Assembly (NCBI GenBank): GCA_014382705.1
Contig: JACNJE010000110.1
Coordinates: 1-61,098, forward strand
Origin: Verrucomicrobiota bacterium
GTDB lineage: Bacteria > Verrucomicrobiota > Verrucomicrobiia > Limisphaerales > UBA1096
DNA length: 61,098 nucleotides
Direction: 5' to 3'
Part shown: one piece after another, positions 16,692 through 26,590 of the stretch
How positions within the stretch are numbered: position 1 is the first letter of the stretch
Layout: the number at the start of each line of letters is the position of its first letter
Translations under genes and position numbers: made by a program
The notes under the pieces: generated by a model
Databases searched by the model: none
Told to the model about the DNA's origin: nothing
The model's input: the letters and a program-made list of their open reading frames with translations, nothing else

Positions 16692-16999
16692 TCTTCCCTT
16701 AACGTGTCCATGGACTCCAAGTCCACGGTTTTGAAATGCCGGTAAACCGCAATCACCAACGCCAGGCCGACGGCCACCTCAGCAGCAGCCACGGCGATCG
16801 CGAACAGCGTGAACAACGGCCCGTGCAGCAGCGCGGGGTTTTCGCTGTAGCGCCAAAAGGCGATGAAGTTGAGGTTGGCGGCGTTGAGCATAATCTCGAC
16901 GGAAAACAGCACGACGATGGCGTTGCGGCGCGTAAACACACCTATCAACCCAACGCAAAAAAGCACCGCCGCCAAAATGAGGTAATGGTGCAGGGTCAT
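16688..16999 (-). CDS. nuoK: NADH-quinone oxidoreductase subunit K (cluster 1)
   Basis: MTLHHYLILAAVLFCVGLIGVFTRRNAIVVLFSVEIMLNAANLNFIAF; 4-bp overlap with nuoJ. Confidence 0.95.
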   Translation of the reverse strand: MTLHHYLILAAVLFCVGLIGVFTRRNAIVVLFSVEIMLNAANLNFIAFWRYSENPALLHGPLFTLFAIAVAAAEVAVGLALVIAVYRHFKTVDLESMDTLREE

Positions 17000-17517
17000 T
17001 CCGGTGAATCCTCCTCTTTTGGCATGCGAACGCCCTGTGCTGCGGTGACTGCACCGATGAGCGCCGCGGTGAGCAGCAACGCCAGCACCTCCAGTGTCAC
17101 CACGTAAGGGTGCATCAATTTCTCCCCCAGTTCTTTCACCGAAGGCTCGATCGCTCGCGCGTGCTCCGGCGACGGGAATTGCTGAATGGGTGGCAGCAAT
17201 AAAACAACAAAAACGGCAACGGCGGCGACGAGCCCCCAAAACCATCCGCGCGAAGTCATCCGCCGGCCGTCGTCGCCGGCCACCCGCTCGGTGAGCATGA
17301 TCGCGAACAGCAGCAGAATCCCCACCGCGCCGATATACACGAGGATTTGCGCTGCCGCGATGAACTCTGCCAGCAGCAGCAGGAACAAGCCCGCCAGCCC
17401 CGCGAAAAAAACCATCAGCGCGAACACGCCATGAATGAGGTTGCGTTTACGCACCGCGACCAGCGCGCCAAGCACGGCGATGGCGGACAACATCCAAAAT
17501 GCGATTTCCTCGTTCAT
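16996..17517 (-). CDS. nuoJ: NADH-quinone oxidoreductase subunit J (cluster 1)
   Basis: MNEEIAFWMLSAIAVLGALVAVRKRNLIHGVFALMVFFAGLAGLFLLLLAEFIAAAQILVYIGAVGILLLFAIML. Confidence 0.95.
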   Translation of the reverse strand: MNEEIAFWMLSAIAVLGALVAVRKRNLIHGVFALMVFFAGLAGLFLLLLAEFIAAAQILVYIGAVGILLLFAIMLTERVAGDDGRRMTSRGWFWGLVAAVAVFVVLLLPPIQQFPSPEHARAIEPSVKELGEKLMHPYVVTLEVLALLLTAALIGAVTAAQGVRMPKEEDSPE

Positions 17518-18674
17518 TCAGCGTACTTGTAGTCGCGCGGGCGTACATTCGGGCGGTTCAGTTGATTCAGCCCCTTAGCGGCCATGTACAAAATCCCGAG
17601 ACTCACCACCCACACGGCAACCTTGGAGACAATGTTTTCTTGTGGGATGAAATGTGCAAAGCCCGCGACGAGGATATTCAAAATGGAAAGCGGCAGCAGG
17701 AATTTCCACGCAAAGCCCATGAGTTGATCGACACGGAGGCGGGGCAGGGTACCGCGCAGCCAGATCATAACGGCGATGAGGGCAAAAATTTTCGCGATGA
17801 ACCACATGGCCGACAGCCACGGCAGGGTGGCTATGCCGGGGCCTGCGCCACCGCCGAGGAAGAGGGTGACCGCCAGGCCGCTGATGGCGAACATGGCGAT
17901 GTATTCGCCGAGGAAAAAGAGTGCGAACTTGAAGCCGCTGTACTCGGTGAAGTAGCCGGCGATGATTTCGCTCTCGGCCTCAGGGAGGTCGAACGGCGAG
18001 CGGTTGGTTTCCGCGAGGGAGGCGATAAAAAAAATGACAAATGCCGCGAGACCCCACGGGGTGAACACAAACCAATTCCAGCCGGCTTGTGCATTGGCGA
18101 TTTCGGCTGCGTTAAGGCTGCCGACCATCATCACCACGACGACGGCGGACAAGACCAGCGGGATTTCGTAGCTGACCATCTGCGCGATGGCGCGCATGCC
18201 GCCGAGCAGCGAGTATTTGTTGCGCGACGCCCAGCCGGCCATGAAGATGGCGAGCGTGTTGAGGCCGGTGATGGCGAAAAAGAAAATGACCGCGCCATCG
18301 AGCAGAAACGCCTGAACGGGCAGAAGGGACTCTGTCCATGGGAACTCGATCGGCAGAAAGCACAGCACGAGCATCGCGGGGATGAGCGCGAGGATTGGGG
18401 CGAGCAGGTGGAACAGGCGGTCGGCATCGCGCGGGACGATGTTTTCCTTGAAGAGCATCTTGATGCCATCCGCCAGCGGCTGGCCCAGGCCAAAGAGGCT
18501 AAAGCGGCCGCCGTAGCGCGTGAGGGGAACGCCCACCTTGTTTGGGCCGATCCGGTTCTGGATGCGTGCGAGAGCCTTGCGCTCCAGCCAGGTGGTGAAG
18601 GCAAAGAGCGTTGGAAAAATTACCATCAACGGCACGGTGGCGATGAGGATATCGCGGACAAGGTCGGGGCTCAT
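17514..18674 (-). CDS. nuoH: NADH-quinone oxidoreductase subunit H (cluster 1)
   Basis: ERKALARIQNRIGPNKVGVPLTRYGGRFSLFGLGQPLADGIKMLFKE, SLAETNRSPFDLPEAESEIIAGYFTEYSGFKFALFFLGEY. Confidence 0.96.
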   Translation of the reverse strand: MSPDLVRDILIATVPLMVIFPTLFAFTTWLERKALARIQNRIGPNKVGVPLTRYGGRFSLFGLGQPLADGIKMLFKENIVPRDADRLFHLLAPILALIPAMLVLCFLPIEFPWTESLLPVQAFLLDGAVIFFFAITGLNTLAIFMAGWASRNKYSLLGGMRAIAQMVSYEIPLVLSAVVVVMMVGSLNAAEIANAQAGWNWFVFTPWGLAAFVIFFIASLAETNRSPFDLPEAESEIIAGYFTEYSGFKFALFFLGEYIAMFAISGLAVTLFLGGGAGPGIATLPWLSAMWFIAKIFALIAVMIWLRGTLPRLRVDQLMGFAWKFLLPLSILNILVAGFAHFIPQENIVSKVAVWVVSLGILYMAAKGLNQLNRPNVRPRDYKYAE

Positions 18675-19372
18675 TGGGTATCCTCCTGTTTTTTGTCATC
18701 GGCCTCGGCCTCGGCTTTTGCTTTTTCCTCGGCCTTTTTCCTGGCGGCCTCGGCGGCGGCTTTTTTCTTGGCCTCCTTGGCGGCTTTCTCCTCGGCCATG
18801 CGCCGATCCCGCGCGGCCGCCTCCTCGGGATGGATCTTGTGATAGTAGCCGTTGCTCTTCAGCAAATCGTCACGGCGCAGCAACAGGCCGCCGAAGCGGT
18901 TGGACGTGCTCAGCTCGAACTGGCTGTTCATCACGATGGCGTCGAACGGGCACACCTCCACGCAGATTTGGCAGCTCATGCAGACCGACACGTCGATGTC
19001 AAATTTGGCTGGGTAAAACTGGGCCTTGTTCCCGCCGCGTTCCATTTTCTCCGTGCTCTTCTCGATGTAAATACACTGGGGCGGACATTCGCGCTCGCAG
19101 ATCTGGCAGGCGACACACCGGATGGTGTCCATCGCTTCACCCTCGTCATGCAGCAGCATCGGAAAGTTGCGGCTGTACTGGCTCACCGTGGTGGTGTCTC
19201 GAAGCTGTTCGCCTTCCTCCTTCGGGTATTCCCCCGCGTGTTGGGGGAGGGAGTCGCCGGCGCGCCATGCATAATCATTCGTGGTGAGACGGTCCCGGTC
19301 AAAATAGGAACCCACGAAATTCCGCAGCGTCACCGCCATGCCCTTCAAAATGCCACCGCCGAGCAGGCTCAT
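18671..19372 (-). CDS. nuoI: NADH-quinone oxidoreductase subunit I (cluster 1), with a long K/E/A-rich C-terminal tail
   Basis: Two 4Fe-4S motifs [16 protein letters not shown] and [16 protein letters not shown]; tail [40 protein letters not shown]. Confidence 0.94.
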   Translation of the reverse strand: MSLLGGGILKGMAVTLRNFVGSYFDRDRLTTNDYAWRAGDSLPQHAGEYPKEEGEQLRDTTTVSQYSRNFPMLLHDEGEAMDTIRCVACQICERECPPQCIYIEKSTEKMERGGNKAQFYPAKFDIDVSVCMSCQICVEVCPFDAIVMNSQFELSTSNRFGGLLLRRDDLLKSNGYYHKIHPEEAAARDRRMAEEKAAKEAKKKAAAEAARKKAEEKAKAEAEADDKKQEDTQ

Positions 19373-20526
19373 CGGTCCACCTCCCCCAGCACGATGTCGA
19401 TGCTCCCGAGAATGATGACGGCATCGGCCACCTTTTGGCCGAGGCACATGTCGCGCAGCACAGTCAGATTAATGAGTGACGGCGGACGCACCCGATACCG
19501 GTACGGTTTCGGCGTGCCATCGGCGATCAGATAAAATCCAAGCTCCCCCTTCGGCGCCTCGACACGCCCGTAAACCTCCGCTGGTTTCGGCTTGAAGACC
19601 TTGGGGGCGTTTCCCAGCACGGGGCCGTGTTCAATCCCGTCCAAGGCCTGCTTGAGTATGCCGATGCTTTCCCGCATCTCCAGCATCCGCACTATGAACC
19701 GATCGTAACAGTCGCCCACATCGCCGTCCGAGTACGGCACGCGAAACTGGAACCGATCATAGATGCCGTACCGATCCACCTTCCGAAGGTCGTAGCGCTC
19801 GCCGCTGGCGCGGAGCATCGGGCCGGTGATGCCGGCGCTGATGGCCAAGTCGCGGGAGAGATTGCCCACGCCCTGTGTGCGGCTGAGGATGATTTCGTTT
19901 TCGCAAAGCAACTTCTCGTACTCGTCGAGAAAAACCGGGAAGCGGTCGACCACCTCCCGGGCACGGTCGAGCCACCCTTCGGGTACATCGTTGCGGAGGC
20001 CGCCGAAGCGGAAATAATTGCACATCATCCGCGCGCCGCTGGCTTGCTCGAACAGGTCCAGAATTTTTTCACGCTCGCGAAAGGCATACAGCAGCGGGGT
20101 GCCCAGCGCGCCGAGGTCGTTCACAAAAAAACCGACGAGCGAGAGGTGGTTCACCAGTCGCGTCAACTCCGCCATGATCACGCGCAAATACTCGGCGCGC
20201 TCCGGGACTTCAATTTCCACCAACTTTTCCGCGGCGAGCGCGTAGGCCCAGTTGTTGGTCATGCTGTTGAAGTAGTCGAGCCGGTCGGTGAACGGCATGC
20301 TGCCGAGGTAGCTCATGTTCTCGGCGAGCTTTTCGTGGTTGCGGTGCAGGTAGCCAAACACCGGCGAAAGATCCACAACCGTTTCGCCGTCGAGTTTCAC
20401 ATCCATCCGGAACACGCCGTGTGTGCTGGGATGATGCGGCCCCATCGAGACTTCCAGCAGGCCGGTGTCCAGTCCGTCCTGCTGGATCAATTCGTAGTTG
20501 GGTGCTGTCGCTGTGGCGCTGCTCAA
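19369..20526 (-). CDS. nuoD: NADH-quinone oxidoreductase subunit D (cluster 1)
   Basis: [47 protein letters not shown]-terminal [17 protein letters not shown] start at 20526 overlapping the nuoC stop is inferred. Confidence 0.94.
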   Translation of the reverse strand: MSSATATAPNYELIQQDGLDTGLLEVSMGPHHPSTHGVFRMDVKLDGETVVDLSPVFGYLHRNHEKLAENMSYLGSMPFTDRLDYFNSMTNNWAYALAAEKLVEIEVPERAEYLRVIMAELTRLVNHLSLVGFFVNDLGALGTPLLYAFREREKILDLFEQASGARMMCNYFRFGGLRNDVPEGWLDRAREVVDRFPVFLDEYEKLLCENEIILSRTQGVGNLSRDLAISAGITGPMLRASGERYDLRKVDRYGIYDRFQFRVPYSDGDVGDCYDRFIVRMLEMRESIGILKQALDGIEHGPVLGNAPKVFKPKPAEVYGRVEAPKGELGFYLIADGTPKPYRYRVRPPSLINLTVLRDMCLGQKVADAVIILGSIDIVLGEVDR

Positions 20527-21086
20527 ACGATCACTTTCCCCCTCTGGTGCTTGTCCAGGATTTCGTCGTGCGGCGTCGGTTCCCACTCGTAGTCGAACGG
20601 CTCGGTGTAATCCTTCCGCATCGGGTGCCCCTCGAACTCGTCCCACATCAAGATGCGGCGCTGATCCGGATGCCCGGTGAAATCGACGCCAAACAGGTCG
20701 TACACCTCCCGTTCCTGCAGTTCGCAACTCCGCCACACCGGCGTGAGCGACTGTACCTGTGGGTGTTCACGACCGGTGCGTTGTTTCAGCACCAGCGGGC
20801 CGGTTTGTTTCCGCATGGAATAAAGGTGATACACGACGTCCATCCGGCCCGGTTCGGTTCGGGTCACGGTTTCCACCTTGCCATCCTCCCCGGTGACCTT
20901 CTCTTTCACCTCGCGCTCGAGGTAATCCACGCCGGTCACGTTGCTGCAATAATCGACCCCTTGGCCAAGCAGCCACTCGGCAAGCGCGCGCGCTTGGCCA
21001 AGCGGTGCAATGATCGCGCCGGCGGCCTCGTCCCATTCCGCTTCGGGGAACTGCTGCAACACGGGTTCGTGAGAACGTTCGCTCAC
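20523..21086 (-). CDS. nuoC: NADH-quinone oxidoreductase subunit C (cluster 1)
   Basis: [63 protein letters not shown] start overlapping the nuoB stop inferred. Confidence 0.93.
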   Translation of the reverse strand: MSERSHEPVLQQFPEAEWDEAAGAIIAPLGQARALAEWLLGQGVDYCSNVTGVDYLEREVKEKVTGEDGKVETVTRTEPGRMDVVYHLYSMRKQTGPLVLKQRTGREHPQVQSLTPVWRSCELQEREVYDLFGVDFTGHPDQRRILMWDEFEGHPMRKDYTEPFDYEWEPTPHDEILDKHQRGKVIV

Positions 21087-21745
21087 GCCGTGGCTTCCTC
21101 CAGCGGTTGGGCGTTGGGATTGGCCGGGGGCTGCCATACCTCCGGGTTGTAGGGCGGCTCAAGGTCGGTTCCCGTGAATTCCGGCACCGGGTATTGTCGT
21201 CGCCCTGCCGTGAAGGCCGGATCCGACTGGATGTCCTGCGTGCGGATTTTCTCCTGCAAATAGTTCAGCGACTGCAGCACCGCCTCCGGCCGGGGGGGGC
21301 AGCCCGGCAGGTAAACGTCCACCGGGATGTAGCGGTCGATGCCCTTGAGCACGTTGTAGCCCTGCTTGAACGGCCCGCCGGAGATCGCGCAGGCGCCCAT
21401 CGCGATCACCCATTTCGGCTCCGGCATCTGGTTGTAAATCCGGACTACTTGCGGCGCCATTTTCTTGGTGACCGTGCCGGAGACGATCATCAGGTCGGCC
21501 TGGCGCGGGGTGGGGCGGAACACTTCCGACCCGAAGCGCGAGATGTCAAAACGGGATGTGGCCGACGCAATCATCTCGATTGCGCAACAGGCCAGACCGA
21601 AGGTCAGCGGCCAGACCGAGCCGCCGCGCGCCCAGTTGTAGAGGGTGTCGACCTTCGACACGATCACCCCGGCGCGCTCCAGTTCCGCGCGGGTCGTGTC
21701 GTCGAGATCGATGCCGGGGGATGTGTTTGGGGTTGTCATTTCCAC
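21083..21745 (-). CDS. nuoB: NADH-quinone oxidoreductase subunit B (cluster 1)
   Basis: [82 protein letters not shown]. Confidence 0.96.
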   Translation of the reverse strand: MEMTTPNTSPGIDLDDTTRAELERAGVIVSKVDTLYNWARGGSVWPLTFGLACCAIEMIASATSRFDISRFGSEVFRPTPRQADLMIVSGTVTKKMAPQVVRIYNQMPEPKWVIAMGACAISGGPFKQGYNVLKGIDRYIPVDVYLPGCPPRPEAVLQSLNYLQEKIRTQDIQSDPAFTAGRRQYPVPEFTGTDLEPPYNPEVWQPPANPNAQPLEEATA

Positions 21746-22155
21746 GTCAGCACGCCCTTGATCCAGAGATAAATCAAACTTTCAGCCAAGAGCAGAATGA
21801 ACACCCCCATGGCCAGGAACGCCCCGAACGACAGATCCGTGAAGGCCACCGCCCACGGGTAGAGGAACACCACCTCGATGTCGAAGATCACGAACGCCAG
21901 CGCGTACAGGTAGTACTGCACCTTGAACTGCACCCACGGGTCGCCCTTCGACTCCAGCCCGCACTCGAAGGCCGACTCCTTGATTTCCCCCGGTTTTTTC
22001 GGCGCAAGAATGGCCGAGAGCACCAACGGCGCACAGGCGAATCCCACCGCCAGCACCACCAGCAGCGCCACCAGCAGGGAGCCGGCACACGGTCCAGCGG
22101 CCGCACCGACCCGCCGCAAGACGTCGTTCACGCTCGAAAGCAACTCAGGCTGCAT
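21736..22155 (-). CDS. nuoA: NADH-quinone oxidoreductase subunit A (cluster 1)
   Basis: [46 protein letters not shown]. Confidence 0.95.
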   Translation of the reverse strand: MQPELLSSVNDVLRRVGAAAGPCAGSLLVALLVVLAVGFACAPLVLSAILAPKKPGEIKESAFECGLESKGDPWVQFKVQYYLYALAFVIFDIEVVFLYPWAVAFTDLSFGAFLAMGVFILLLAESLIYLWIKGVLTWK

Positions 22156-22280
22156 GATGCTCCTCGTCGATCCAGTCTCCCCCCTCCCGGCTTGGCTAAG
22201 ATCGTTCGCCTCTTGTTGGGCGCAGATAATTCGGTTTCAATGGCGGAAGTCAAGACTCTCTTTGGCGAGGTGGGAGGATT

Positions 22281-22304
22281 CGCTTGGCCAGGCGCTTGGC
22301 CAGG
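22281..22304. repeat. exact 12-bp tandem doublet (CGCTTGGCCAGG)x2, variant of the iterated palindrome
   Basis: cgcttggccagg cgcttggccagg, intergenic between nuoA and the SUMF1-like gene. Confidence 0.9.
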
Positions 22305-22322
22305 CGGCGTCCACCCGGGCGG

Positions 22323-23357
22323 TCACTCCGGCGCTTGGCCAAGCGCCGGCGCAAGAACCACGCGAAAGCCGGCCAGCACCCAGCGGTAGCCCGGTGCCTG
22401 CGGTTCGGCCCGGCATGCGGAGCGCAGGATGTAGTTCGGGCAGTAATACGCGCCACCGCGCAGTACCTTGAGAGTTGTATTCGAGGTTAGCTCCCGTCCT
22501 CCCGGGTAAGGTTTATACGTGTCGAGACACCACTCGAACAGGTTGCCGTGAATGTCGTACAGTCCCCACGGGTTGGGGGTCAGTTGACCGACTGGATCCG
22601 GGAAGCCGCCGCTGTTACCGGCCCACCAGCCATGCTGACTGAGATCCCCGATGTAATCGCCGTAACTATATGCCGTCTCGGTTCCGGCGCGGCAGGCGTA
22701 TTCCCACTCTGCCTCGGTTGGCAGGCGGTACACAAAGCCAAGCGGCAACGTGCCACTCTGTTGTTCAGCTTCTGTCAGTCGATCACAATAGTCGTTGGCC
22801 TCTTGCCAGGTGATCCGGTTCACCGGCAGGTTGGCTGTGTGAGAAGTGCTGCTCGGGTTGGATTGCATTAGTTTTTCGAACTGCTCCTGTGTCACCTCGT
22901 GTCGATCCATCCAGAACCCGTGCGGGATGGTCACCTCGTGCACCGGGCCTTCGTCCGGGTAACGCCCCGGCTCGTCCTCCGGGCTGCCCATATTGAATAC
23001 CCCCGGCGGAATCCAGATCATGTTCGGCGGCACGTCGATGTCCTGCCACGACAGACGGTAGAATGCCGAGCCGGTGATTCCGGACTGGATGGGGAGGGCG
23101 GCTTTCGCCTGTTTTTGGACGGGGAACGCGTGCACCGCCGCCCAATCGCCGCCCTTGGCCAGTCCCCCGGCCGCCTTCCAGATCACGGACACGCCGCGCT
23201 TGGGCAGGTTTGCGGCGGAAAGTTTGAAGGCGTCGCCCGCCGTCGCAGGGTGCAACTCAACCGTGGGCTGCCCGGGCAATCCCGGTGCAGTCCAAGCCAA
23301 GCCAAGCCACAGGCACAGCCGTGCGCCTGCACGGTAAAGCATCGGGGAAAACCTCAC
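22323..23357 (-). CDS. formylglycine-generating enzyme (SUMF1/FGE-sulfatase) family protein
   Basis: MIWIPPGVFNMGSPEDEPGRYPDEGPVHEVTIPHGFWMDRHEVTQEQFEKLM, YRLPTEAEWEYACRAGT, NLFEWCLDTY, VLRGGAYYCP, GYRWVLAGFRVV. Confidence 0.9.
   Translation of the reverse strand: MRFSPMLYRAGARLCLWLGLAWTAPGLPGQPTVELHPATAGDAFKLSAANLPKRGVSVIWKAAGGLAKGGDWAAVHAFPVQKQAKAALPIQSGITGSAFYRLSWQDIDVPPNMIWIPPGVFNMGSPEDEPGRYPDEGPVHEVTIPHGFWMDRHEVTQEQFEKLMQSNPSSTSHTANLPVNRITWQEANDYCDRLTEAEQQSGTLPLGFVYRLPTEAEWEYACRAGTETAYSYGDYIGDLSQHGWWAGNSGGFPDPVGQLTPNPWGLYDIHGNLFEWCLDTYKPYPGGRELTSNTTLKVLRGGAYYCPNYILRSACRAEPQAPGYRWVLAGFRVVLAPALGQAPE
22328..22349. repeat. 22-bp perfect palindrome CCGGCGCTTGGCCAAGCGCCGG
   Basis: Read directly; lies in the last codons of the SUMF1-like CDS (C-terminus ...LAPALGQAPE). 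Confidence 0.95.
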
Positions 23358-23637
23358 GTTCGCCCCAATATACGTGAACCTTGGCAGATGGTTTCAATTT
23401 TTTTGCCTGAAAAAAATGTCGCTTCGAAAACGAAACCGGAGGGGCCAGGTTGAAGAAACCTGCAACCCCTCCGGGGATAGTTCAGAGAATATAATGTTAG
23501 ATAAGTGTAGATACCCACGACAGCGCTTACATTCACACGCCGTGTGAGACGGGCGGGAGCATACAGCACTTTCCCCGCCCTGCAAGGACTTTTTTCACTG
23601 TGACCATTTTGTGACAAACAACCGGTTATGGCCCGGG

Positions 23638-24336
23638 TCAGAAATAGAGGTTGCCCATCATTTTCGGTCTATCGCGGAAGGTCGCGCCATGGATCCATTC
23701 CACGTGGCCATCGACAAATCCTTGGTTGGCCCCGTCCGGCTCGTCGCCCCGGTCGTTGTAATGGTTGACACCCCGCATCAGCAGGTTGGGATCGCCCGGC
23801 CGCCCCCACGAGCCTTGATGCCTCCGGTTCAGGTCGGCCCAGATGACCCTGTAATGTGGGTCATCCGTGGTCTTGAGCGCGAACACCGGTGTGCGTACCT
23901 GCTCCTGAAACAGTGACTTGTTATTGGAGTAGCGCTTCTCACCGGCAAAATAGAAGTAGCCCATCACCGAGTCGCGTCCGCCCGGCCAAGCCCAGAAATC
24001 GTCGCGGTTCCAGCTCCGGTTGGACGGGCAGTAGAACATCGGCCGCCGGATATGGTATTGGTTCGTCATCGTGTCGCGAAACCAGACTGAGTTCCAGTAC
24101 GGGTTGCCCGAGCCGCCGGGCGGGAACGTCCCGTCGTGGTCGCCGGCGTACATCGTCAGCGAGAGCAGCCATTGGTGGGTGTTGTTTTTGCAGGTGGTGC
24201 GGTGTGCCTGCTCCTTGGCCCGCGCCAGCGCCGGCAGCAGCAGGCTGGCGAGAATGGCGATGATGGCGATCACCACCAGCAACTCGATCAGGGTGAAGCC
24301 AACCCGGCGGCGGTTCTTTGGGTGAAACACGTTCAT
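23638..24336 (-). CDS. prepilin-type N-terminal cleavage/methylation domain protein
   Basis: [37 protein letters not shown]-terminal [14 protein letters not shown] typical of the PVC pseudopilin-like family. Confidence 0.88.
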   Translation of the reverse strand: MNVFHPKNRRRVGFTLIELLVVIAIIAILASLLLPALARAKEQAHRTTCKNNTHQWLLSLTMYAGDHDGTFPPGGSGNPYWNSVWFRDTMTNQYHIRRPMFYCPSNRSWNRDDFWAWPGGRDSVMGYFYFAGEKRYSNNKSLFQEQVRTPVFALKTTDDPHYRVIWADLNRRHQGSWGRPGDPNLLMRGVNHYNDRGDEPDGANQGFVDGHVEWIHGATFRDRPKMMGNLYF

Positions 24337-24507
24337 TGGAACGGGACGCGCAGTCTGAAAACGGAACGATTTGATGGCAAGCCGTCAATCGAGCGACGGA
24401 ACGATGCTTCATCTGACCAACCGATGCGTGAACGGGAGGGACGAGTTCCACCTCGTCCCAAATTCATTTTGAAATGGGGCAAGGTGGAACTTGCCCCTCC
24501 CGCGTGG

Positions 24508-26385
24508 TCACTCCCGCAGTCGCATGGGGCGATTGTTGCGGGATTGGATGAGTTGCTGCACTGGGTTGGTTTGTCGTTTGCCGTCGGGGCTCAGCAACAC
24601 GCCGGCGGGATTTGTCGGGGGTGATTTCCACTTGGCCAAGGCGGCCTCGCGCTTGGCCAAGCGGTTGGGCTCGTCGGCGACGAAGTCGTACTCGAACGCC
24701 CCAAAACCGGGCTGCTTCATCAGGGCTTTGTGCGCCATGTAGCGGACGGCGGAGTACGGGTCGTTGAGCAACTCGGCGAGCAGCGGCGACTGCCAGCCGC
24801 TGCCGCTGGCCTCGAGCGCCGGTGGCCAGCCCATGTGCCACGCCGCGAGCGCGCGCTGCCCGGCGTCGCCTTTGAGCAGCCACAGCACCGAGGCGGCGGT
24901 CGTGCGGTGTTCGGCGGGCACGGCCGGCTTGGCCCGGCCGTTGCGCTTGGCCAGCTGCTCGGCCGTCCAGTCGAGCGTCTTGTCGAGGTGGCACAGGTTG
25001 CAGGCGTTCGGCCGGCCGGTCGCGAGCGTGGCGGCGACATCGGGCGTCTCGATGGTGTGGCCGCGGATGGCCTTGAGCAGGCCGTACGACGTGTGCGGCA
25101 TGTGGCAATTGTAACAGTTGCTGCCGGCCGAGCCGGCGGCGTGGCGGGTGTGCGCGGTGAGGTTGGCGGCCATCTCGTCGTGGCACTGGAGGCAGGCCCG
25201 GTTGCCGCGCATCCCGCGGGCGAGCTGGTCGTTGGGATCGCTGTCGTGCATCGAGTGGCAACTGACGCACGACATTTTGCCGCGCTGATGGCAGGGCGAC
25301 TCGAGCAGGCCGTTGTACTCGCGGCCGGTCACGCGGATGTGGCCGTCCGGCCAGAAAAAGTCGCCGAGGATGTCCGGGTTTTTCTCGAGCACCGGTTTCA
25401 GCCACGGTTGCTCGTCCAACTTGGATGGTTGGATGATGGGGGTGGTTGCCGCCAGGTCATCGCCGGGACGGTAGCGGAAGCCGTGCGTGGTCCACTCCTC
25501 GCTTTGGTCGAACCACTTCATGCCGTGGCACGAGCCGCAAACCTGCGAGCTGCGGACCGGGTCGAGGTCGGCCGGCTGCACGATGGCCAACGGCTCGGCG
25601 TCGAGCGCCGCCTGGCGTTCGGTCTCGGGCAGCTTGGCCAAGCGTTGCTGCCGCTCGACGTGCCGCGTGCCCGGGCCGTGGCACGCCTCGCACGAGATGC
25701 CGAGGTCGGCCACGCGCGACGCGTAGCGCCGCTCCGCCTGGTTGGGCCGGGGCTGCGGGCCGGTGGTGTGGCAGCGGATGCAGGTCAGGTTCCAGTTCTC
25801 CTTGCTGAGAACCGTGTGCGGGTCGCGGATGAACAGGCTGTTGCGCGGCGCCCAGCGTTGGTCGTCGATGAGCCACGCGAACGGGAAGCCGATCTGCAGG
25901 TTGCCCATCATGCCGGGCAGCCAAAAGACCTGCATGTGGTGCGAACCGGTGACCATGCCGAGCCGCAGGTGCAACGCCTCGGGATCGCGGCCGTCGGACG
26001 CGGCGTTGGCCGCGTCAACGCTCTCGATGGTCGTCCAATATTCGTCGCCGCGACGGTGCATCGTGAAGCGCTCGCCCTGAAACTCGTGCGCTTGGCCGTC
26101 GAACGCCGCCCGGACCGTGTCGGGCGACATGAGCTGGGTCATGCTCCGGTGATACGAGGCGTGCCAGCTTTGGTGTTCATCGGCGTGGCAGTCGCGGCAG
26201 GCGGCCGAGCCGGCGTATTCGTTGTCGTCGCGGCTGAACGGCAGGGTGGCGGCGAAGGGGGGTTGCGCTTGGCCAAGCGCTTGGCCGCTCTGCCCGGGCG
26301 GTTCAGTGAGGTTGATGGCCAGCAGGACAACGGCGACAATCGACAACGCAACCAGCCATCGGAGGGTGGAGGGGTGTGGTTTCAT
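24508..26385 (-). CDS. multiheme c-type cytochrome (eight CXXCH motifs)
   Basis: CRDCH, CIRCH, CEACH, CGSCH, CVSCH, CLQCH, CYNCH and CNLCH; N-terminal TM segment LRWLVALSIVAVVLLAINL; start MKPHPSTL at 26385. Confidence 0.9.
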   Translation of the reverse strand: MKPHPSTLRWLVALSIVAVVLLAINLTEPPGQSGQALGQAQPPFAATLPFSRDDNEYAGSAACRDCHADEHQSWHASYHRSMTQLMSPDTVRAAFDGQAHEFQGERFTMHRRGDEYWTTIESVDAANAASDGRDPEALHLRLGMVTGSHHMQVFWLPGMMGNLQIGFPFAWLIDDQRWAPRNSLFIRDPHTVLSKENWNLTCIRCHTTGPQPRPNQAERRYASRVADLGISCEACHGPGTRHVERQQRLAKLPETERQAALDAEPLAIVQPADLDPVRSSQVCGSCHGMKWFDQSEEWTTHGFRYRPGDDLAATTPIIQPSKLDEQPWLKPVLEKNPDILGDFFWPDGHIRVTGREYNGLLESPCHQRGKMSCVSCHSMHDSDPNDQLARGMRGNRACLQCHDEMAANLTAHTRHAAGSAGSNCYNCHMPHTSYGLLKAIRGHTIETPDVAATLATGRPNACNLCHLDKTLDWTAEQLAKRNGRAKPAVPAEHRTTAASVLWLLKGDAGQRALAAWHMGWPPALEASGSGWQSPLLAELLNDPYSAVRYMAHKALMKQPGFGAFEYDFVADEPNRLAKREAALAKWKSPPTNPAGVLLSPDGKRQTNPVQQLIQSRNNRPMRLRE

Positions 26386-26427
26386 GCCGACGCTTGTTTC
26401 GTGTGATCCATGGCGTCGTGGATTCTG

Positions 26428-26535
26428 TTGCGCTCTCCCTCTCCCCGGCCCTCTCCCGCTGGGAGTGGGAGCTTGGCCAAGCGCGTTGCGCTGCATTCCT
26501 TCTCCCAAGGAGAAGGAGGGTGGATGAGGGTGTGA
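26428..26535. repeat. dispersed composite intergenic repeat, copy A
   Basis: CTCTCCCTCTCCCCGGCCCTCTCCCGCTGGGAG..GGGAGCTTGGCCAAGCGC..CCTTCTCCCAAGGAGAAGG..GGATGAGGGTG; matches the reverse complement of 43280-43395. Confidence 0.88.
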
Positions 26536-26590
26536 AGCCCCGGATTATTTTTATGCGATCTTCGCGGAGCGATTATCGAAAGGCCCCGAC

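Noticed and set aside
23595-23625. CRP-like site (two TGTGAC) near 23.6 kb
   Set aside because: The half-sites are direct, not inverted, and sit between the 3' end of one gene and far upstream of the next; too weak to claim.
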